NCBI GenBank assembly: GCA_024399065.1
Contig: JAKSIB010000004.1
Coordinates: 1 to 64,000, forward strand
Source of the DNA: Fibrobacter sp.
GTDB lineage: Bacteria > Fibrobacterota > Fibrobacteria > Fibrobacterales > Fibrobacteraceae
Direction: 5' to 3'
DNA: 64,000 bases
The number at the start of each line of letters is the position of its first letter. The first letter of the stretch is position 1. Below the pieces are notes generated by a model. It had not been told where the DNA came from and did no database searches. It saw nothing but the letters and a program-made list of their open reading frames with translations. Shown here one piece after another: positions 59,796-64,000 of this stretch. The translations under genes were made by a program, and so were the position numbers.

Positions 59796-60580
59796 AACAG
59801 CTCAGCATTATCAGCGACGGCGAATATCCCTATGTGTTCGTGGACGGAATCTACCTCAAGCGCAGCTGGGGCGGAGAAATGACAAGCGTCTCGGTACTTG
59901 TCGCCATCGGTGTCGCCGAGGACGGCTATCGCGAGATTCTCGGGGCCTGCGAGGGTGCGAGCGAGAGCAAGGAATGCTGGCGAAGTTTCCTTGTAAGCCT
60001 CAAGGAACGTGGCCTGAAGGGTGTCAGGCTCTTCACGTCGGACAAGCACCTTGGTTTCCTGGAATCAGCCTCGGAGGTCTTTCCCGACGCCAAGTGGCAA
60101 CGCTGTACGGTGCACTTTTTCAGGAACCTGATGACCAAGATTCCCCGCAACAAACTGGCCACGGTCATGCCGCTGCTGAAGGCGACCTATGCCCAGGAAG
60201 ACAAGGAAGCGACTCTAAAGAAGGTTATCGATGTGGAGCAGAAACTGCGGGACATGGGGCTGAAATCGGCGGCAGATCTCTATGCCAGAGGCGTCGGTGA
60301 AACCTTGACCTACCTGGACTTTCCGCACGAACATTGGCGAAGCATCAGGACCAACAACATACTTGAACGTCTCAACCGTGAAATCCGTCGCAGGACGCGG
60401 GTAGTAGGCTGCTTCCCGGATGGTGAATCGGCCTTGATGTTGGTCTGTGCAAGGCTTAGATACGTCGCTTCAAAAGACTGGGGCACCAAGCGATACCTGA
60501 ATATGAAACACCTCTATGAACTTGAAAACCAAAGGGAAATTGAAACAGAATTGAAAAAAGCCAGGAAGAACCTGGCCTAG
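59796..60580 (+). pseudogene. IS256-family (mutator) transposase, 5'-truncated
   Basis: The frame opens after a stop at 59792. It reads QLSIISDGEYPYVFVDGIYL, then VLVAIGVAEDGYREILGACE, LFTSDKHLGF, WQRCTVHFFRNLMTKIP and NNILERLNREIRRRTRVVGC, the C-terminal two thirds of IS256 transposases. The DDE residues visible are the first Asp (FVDG), second Asp (SDKH) and Glu (LERLNRE). The N-terminal DNA-binding part is missing. The right end sequence with TTGCGAAAAACCCTTGACAC matches an IS256-type terminal repeat. Confidence 0.85.
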
Positions 60581-60790
60581 AATCTGATGTTGGAACAAAC
60601 TATTTTTGCGAAAAACCCTTGACACTACCATCAAAAGACTGGGGCACCAAGCGATACCTGAATATGAAACACCTCTATGAACTTGAAAACCAAAGGGAAA
60701 TTGAAACAGAATTGAAAAAAGCCAGGAAGAACCTGGCCTAGAATCTGATGTTGGAACAAACTATTTTTGCGAAAAACCCTTGACACTACC
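60470..60790. repeat. Tandem duplication of the IS256 right end
   Basis: About 160 bases, from TCAAAAGACTGGGGCACC to TTGACACTACC, are repeated back to back (60470-60630 and 60631-60790). The second copy lies outside the transposase frame. Confidence 0.95.
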
Positions 60791-60801
60791 CTTCGGAATT
60801 T

Positions 60802-60933
60802 GGGCGTTCCCCCGGCTTTGCCGGGGTCGGGCTATATTTTAGGGGCTGTCGTCTGCGCTTCGCTTGTCGCCTGCCTCCTAAAACGGAGTCTTGCTTTGCA
60901 AGTCTCCGCCCGTGCAGGTAACTATCCTTAACG
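60802..60933. repeat. E1 repeat, copy D
   Basis: GGGCGTTCCCCCGGCTTTGC hairpin, GGGTCGGGCTATATTTTAGG, a GCTGTCGTCTGCGCTTC stem, GGAGTCTTGCTTTGCAAG, and ACTATCCTTAACGT. The stems differ from other copies while the frame is kept. It lies 11 bases from the IS256 right end. Confidence 0.8.
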
Positions 60934-60976
60934 TAAAAAAGCGAAACCCAAATAGGATTTCGCTTGCAAAATTAAT

Positions 60977-61789
60977 TTAAGGATTAAAGTGGACGTATTT
61001 AACAAGAGTTGTATCAGCACCTGCTTTTATTAGAATGTCCGAAAATTTTTTTTGAAGTTCTGTTTGATTCCAATATCCATATCTACAATAGTCTAGTTCA
61101 ACCATGTCGTCTGATTTTTGATTTATGGAATATCCTCTATCAATTAAATCTTGGAAATAAAACAGTTGGTCTTCTTCTGATAAAAAGGTAAGGGTCCCCA
61201 TCTGATCACAAAATTCGTGTAAGATAGAATAATTACCGCTTATGCTTTGTCGAATGCTGTCAACGTTTGGTATAAATGGGAGTAGCTCGTTGTACCATTT
61301 TCTTGCAATTTCACTTCCAAATTCACCATCCATTGCCTTTGTTATAGTGCGATAGACTGTTTCTCCATTTATCGGATATTCCTTACTTATTGCGTATCGA
61401 ACAAGGTTCGTATCACCTGCCCACATGGCTTCCGTTGCAAATCCGTTCCCGAGATTTCTTGCCACGGAGTCCATACCGTTGTCTATAAGGTAATATATTG
61501 TTGAATCTGCACCAGTCTTCCAAATCAAATCCCATATGACTTCCTGGTTGGCATAAGAGGATGTGTCATATAGGTTCATGTCTAATGAAGCGCAGTTTTC
61601 GATACTCTTTTTCAGTGAGGCTAGATCACTGTCTTGAATTGCCTTCCACAAACTGGAGTCTGTAACAAATTTTTCGCAACCTTCATTTAATTGCAGTGAA
61701 TTTTGTTTTTCGTTGTTTGCACTTGAGGAATCATCGGAACATGCGGTAAATAAGGCTATCAAACCAAATAAAAGAATGAACTTTTTCAT
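60977..61789 (-). CDS. Lipoprotein with ankyrin-like repeats (copy 2)
   Basis: This is a paralogue of the 51835 gene: same signal MKKFILLFGLIALFTAC and same repeat layout (SLWKAIQDSDLASLKKSIEN, NGMDSVARNLGNGFATEAMW, ILIKAGADTTLVKYV). Substitutions are scattered, so both copies may be under selection. It lies downstream of the intact vapBC. Confidence 0.75.
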   Translation of the reverse strand: MKKFILLFGLIALFTACSDDSSSANNEKQNSLQLNEGCEKFVTDSSLWKAIQDSDLASLKKSIENCASLDMNLYDTSSYANQEVIWDLIWKTGADSTIYYLIDNGMDSVARNLGNGFATEAMWAGDTNLVRYAISKEYPINGETVYRTITKAMDGEFGSEIARKWYNELLPFIPNVDSIRQSISGNYSILHEFCDQMGTLTFLSEEDQLFYFQDLIDRGYSINQKSDDMVELDYCRYGYWNQTELQKKFSDILIKAGADTTLVKYVHFNP

Positions 61790-61841
61790 TTGCAACTTCC
61801 AATTTTCGTGAATTGATCGTAATCAATTTTTTTGAGTTTGC

Positions 61842-62222
61842 CTATCCTTCAAATAATTTTAGGGACAAGAATTCTTTCATCAACGAAAAATGCTTGTCAA
61901 GGGAATACAGCGCCAAATCGTTCTGTATGGCATTTTGGGCGATCATTAAATCGGGAATACCGACTCGATTTACGCCATGTTTCAAGTTTTCGGTTTGCAT
62001 AGAAATTAGGCTTGTCCAATCTATGCTCATTGAAACCTTGGGAACTTGCAAGAGCAAATGTTCCAGTTCTGTCTCTTTTCTATGACGAATGGATGGGACT
62101 AGTTCCGTGAGAATCAAATCATTTACACAGACTTTTCCTGAATCAATTAGTGAGTCTAAATGCGTGGAATTGATTCCGTTGTGAAAATAATCTATCCATA
62201 CAGAAGTATCGACAAGAACCAT
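61842..62222 (-). CDS. vapC: VapC-type PIN-domain ribonuclease toxin
   Basis: The 126 residues have all four PIN acidic positions: Asp5 (VLVDTSVWIDY), Glu in LTELVPS, Asp in GIPDLMIAQNAI and Asp in LYSLDKHFS. VapC toxins cleave tRNA or rRNA. The start shares a base with the vapB stop (TAATG). It is the intact version of the deleted copy at 52700. Confidence 0.92.
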   Translation of the reverse strand: MVLVDTSVWIDYFHNGINSTHLDSLIDSGKVCVNDLILTELVPSIRHRKETELEHLLLQVPKVSMSIDWTSLISMQTENLKHGVNRVGIPDLMIAQNAIQNDLALYSLDKHFSLMKEFLSLKLFEG

Positions 62223-62416
62223 TAAATTCGTCCTCGCATAGAATCCATATCAATGTCGAGGTCGACTTTCCCTTTAAACTTTTTTAATCCTGCGATGGAT
62301 TTTGTTTTCAGCAGATTTTCCAAAGCGAAAACAACCACATCATCTTTTGATGTGATTTTGGTAACGACCATAGCTTCTTCAAGAAGTCTCTCGGGAATTT
62401 CTAGAGTGGCAACCAT
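62222..62416 (-). CDS. vapB: VapB-type antitoxin (copy 2)
   Basis: The product of 64 residues matches copy 1 (MVATLEIPERLLEEAMVVTK). GAGG precedes ATG 62416. The upstream region, including AT-rich TTTAATATACATATATAG, is nearly identical to copy 1 and likely holds the promoter and operator. Confidence 0.88.
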   Translation of the reverse strand: MVATLEIPERLLEEAMVVTKITSKDDVVVFALENLLKTKSIAGLKKFKGKVDLDIDMDSMRGRI

Positions 62417-62500
62417 AAGTACCTCGCTTTCTTTCGCTTTAATATACATATATAGAACACAAAAGTCAAATGATGAAGGTTTGGCTTTCACGAACAAATA

Positions 62501-62531
62501 AAAAAGGCAGGCTCTTTCGAGTCTGCCTTTC
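62501..62531. terminator. GGCAGGCTC hairpin terminator, unit 3
   Basis: AAAAAGGCAGGCTC/GAGTCTGCCTTTC. Confidence 0.8.
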
Positions 62532-62535
62532 AAGC

Positions 62536-62572
62536 TGTCATTGCGAGGGGCGAATGCCCCGCGGCAATCAAA
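62536..62572. repeat. Dispersed CATTGCGAG...GGCAATC repeat
   Basis: TGTCATTGCGAGG, a GGGCGAATGCCCC palindrome, then GCGGCAATCAAAGCG. Same ends as at 26122. Confidence 0.65.
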
Positions 62573-62577
62573 GCGTT

Positions 62578-62692
62578 TTAACGAACAACCTTGCGGTCTT
62601 CTGCAGTCATTTCCAGGAACTGAGCGACGGTCATAGAACCCTTGTCACCTTCCTTACGCTTGTTCACAGAGACGACGCCTTCGTTCATTTCC
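62578..62692 (-). pseudogene. thrS 3'-end fragment (unit 3, tail)
   Basis: Reads KEMNEGVVSVNKRKEGDKGS, then MTVAQFLEMTAEDRKVVR and TAA. It is cut at its 5' side by the E2 repeat at 62693. Confidence 0.85.
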
Positions 62693-62780
62693 TTTTGGAG
62701 TGCTACGCACTCCCAACCGTGGCGGCTCGGCAATGCCCACGCAAGCGTGGTCGCTGCTCTCGCCTTGGACGGTTGTCACC
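62693..62780. repeat. E2 hairpin repeat, copy e
   Basis: It is identical to copy a at 45831, including flanks. Confidence 0.7.
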
Positions 62781-62782
62781 AA

Positions 62783-62815
62783 CGAAAAACGCAGGCTTTT
62801 CCAGCCTGCGTTTTG
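62783..62815. terminator. AACGCAGGC hairpin terminator, unit 3
   Basis: AAAACGCAGGC/GCCTGCGTTTT. Same as at 45920. Confidence 0.8.
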
Positions 62816-62834
62816 TAATTGGGTCACGTCATGA

Positions 62835-63652
62835 TTAACGAACGACTTGTCTGTCTGCTTCTGTCATCTTGAGGAAGTCGGCGACAGACATTTGTCCCTT
62901 GTCACCTTCTTTTCTCTTGTTCACAGAGACAAGTCCTTCGTTCATTTCCTTTTCACCTACAATAATCTTATAGGGGATTTTCTGGAGTTCGCACTGACGG
63001 AACTTGTAGCCCAGCTTTTCGTTGGATTCGTCGATGTCGCAGCGGACGCCGGCGTTCACCAGTTCGCGTTCCACCTTGTGGGCGTATTCAGCGAACTTTT
63101 CGGAGATGGGGAGGACGCGTGCCTGGACCGGAGCCAACCACAGCGGGAAATCGCCCATGAATTCTTCAATAAGAATACCGAGGAAGCGTTCGATGGAACC
63201 CACGGCTGCGCGGTGCAGCATAACGGGGATGTGCTTCTGGTTGTCCTTACCCACATATTCAGCACCAAGGCGCTGGGGCAGGTTGAAGTCCACCTGGATG
63301 GTACCGCACTGCCAATCACGGCCGAGGGAATCCTTCAGGGTGAATTCAAGCTTCGGGCCGTAGAAGGCGCCTTCGCCCGGGTTCAAGATGTAGTCGAGGC
63401 CTGCAAGCTTGGTGGCTTCTTCGAGAGCTGCTTCAGCCTTGTCCCAAAGTTCGTCGGAGCCTACGCGGCGTTCCGGACGGGTAGAGAACTTCACCACGAT
63501 GGAATCGAAACCGAAGTCGTGGTAGATTTGACGCCTTCGGCGTCCGTGGCTGCGCTCGGTCATGCCAGTCTGCAAGCAGCCTGTCGCGACACTCGCTTGC
63601 ACACTTTTCCTTCACGAGAGCGCAGAAGTCTGCCACTTCGCTGGCGATTATT
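62835..63652 (-). pseudogene. thrS fragment (unit 3, main) interrupted by E2
   Basis: 63652-63611 encodes IIASEVADFCALVK. The E2 copy d (63527-63610) follows, then IYHDFGFDSIVVKFSTRPER through motif 3 HRAAVGSIERFLG to MSVADFLKMTEADRQVVR and TAA at 62835. The 5' end joins E1 copy E. It lacks motif 2 and everything upstream. Its 3' end matches unit 1 better than unit 2. Confidence 0.88.
63527..63610. repeat. E2 hairpin repeat, copy d
   Basis: GACGCCTTCGGCGTC hairpin, CGTGGCTGCGCTCGGTCAT, a CTGCAAGCAG stem, then CGCGACACTCGCTTGCACAC. It lies within thrS between the codons for LVKE and IYHDF. Confidence 0.65.
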
Positions 63653-63654
63653 TT

Positions 63655-63784
63655 GAGCGTTCCCCACTTCGTGGGTCGGGCTATATTCTGGGGGTGATCG
63701 GCTGCGCTTACGCTTGCCACTCACCTCCCAGAACCAAGCCTCGCTCCGCGAGTCTTGTCCCCAAGGGGTCACTATCCCTAACGC
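63655..63784. repeat. E1 repeat, copy E
   Basis: GAGCGTTCCCCACTTCGTGG, GTCGGGCTATATTCTGGGG, a GGTGATCGGCTGCGCTTACG stem, then AACCAAGCCTCGCTCCGCGA and CTATCCCTAACGC. It truncates thrS at a different codon from copies A and C. Confidence 0.8.
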
Positions 63785-63808
63785 AGATGCCGAAATATTT
63801 TTCTGAAT

Positions 63809-64000
63809 TTACAATTCTTCAACATAACAGAGAATATAGTATCGCTCTTTTTCTGTAAGCGGACCGTTTTTCTTCTTTACTTCTTTTATTATTGCGTTTT
63901 TGAATTTGTTGTTGAATTGTTTTAATAAGTATTCTTTGGCCTTTTTTGCCTTTTCATTACTATGAGGAATCCATATGTCTGCAATAATGACTGCATGTTT
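63809..64000 (-). CDS. C-terminal part of an unknown protein (5' end outside window)
   Basis: An open frame on the minus strand runs from the window end to TAA at 63809. It reads KHAVIIADIWIPHSNEKAKK, then EYLLKQFNNKFKNAIIKEV and TEKERYYILCYVEEL (63 residues visible). It is Lys-rich with no recognised family. It is too short to assign. Confidence 0.5.
   Translation of the reverse strand, partial: KHAVIIADIWIPHSNEKAKKAKEYLLKQFNNKFKNAIIKEVKKKNGPLTEKERYYILCYVEEL

Larger units (their letters stand above)
60934..62531. repeat. Segmental duplication, copy 2 (vapBC-lipoprotein block)
   Basis: It has the same order as 51783-53195, with an intact vapC. Confidence 0.9.

Noticed and set aside
46547-63784. 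E1/E2 as a CRISPR array or integron attC sites
   Set aside because: Copies are kilobases apart without uniform spacers, no cas or integron integrase gene is seen, and the elements do not follow single-gene cassettes in a fixed orientation.

Overview
This window looks like a chromosomal segment of a Fibrobacter-type bacterium (Fibrobacterota). The evidence is two secreted GH9 cellulases, a protein with the F. succinogenes major paralogous (FISUMP) domain, a TIGR02147-family regulator, many lipoproteins with Ser/Asp-rich N-termini, and secreted proteins ending in T9SS-like C-terminal sorting modules. No taxonomic search was possible, so the genus is an inference.

Layout. 1-13.4 kb is ordinary chromosome: an aspartoacylase fragment, a HAD hydrolase, a GH9 cellulase, tRNA-Gly, sfsA, a diguanylate cyclase-nudC pair, and the polyamine genes speA and carboxy(nor)spermidine dehydrogenase. 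13.6-22.9 kb is a defence/accessory island: a decayed DUF4160 module, an AbiE antitoxin with a gutted toxin, a type III restriction-modification pair, and a tightly overlapped four-gene operon headed by a DUF4417-like gene. A divergent XRE-ImmA/IrrE regulator faces that operon across a structured intergenic RNA candidate. The island abuts a tRNA(CAU) gene split by an Azoarcus-like group I intron.

23.2-45.2 kb returns to core functions: a divergent GT5 glycosyltransferase, an abundant-type lipoprotein, an OpgC-like acyltransferase, a porin-like barrel, the lolA/propeller/PorV-like/recF operon, mscL, two EamA transporters, coaE, a second GH9 cellulase, a DUF3392 protein plus an NhaC antiporter, and a 1640-residue repeat surface protein.

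45.4-63.8 kb is the strangest part. It is an array of 5'-truncated thrS (threonyl-tRNA synthetase) fragments on the minus strand, separated by cargo genes. The cargo includes beta-barrels, lipoproteins, TIGR02147 plus FISUMP, vapBC, a subtilase operon, an HNH remnant and an IS256 remnant. Two families of hairpin-rich repeats (called E1 and E2 here) sit at nearly every break in the thrS fragments. A vapBC-lipoprotein block is duplicated between two units of the array. No full-length thrS is visible, so the functional copy should lie elsewhere. The array looks like repeated duplication and rearrangement with the E1/E2 elements as breakpoints or passengers, and it is the best candidate here for an undescribed phenomenon. 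The DUF4417 operon with its RNA is the best candidate for an undescribed functional system.
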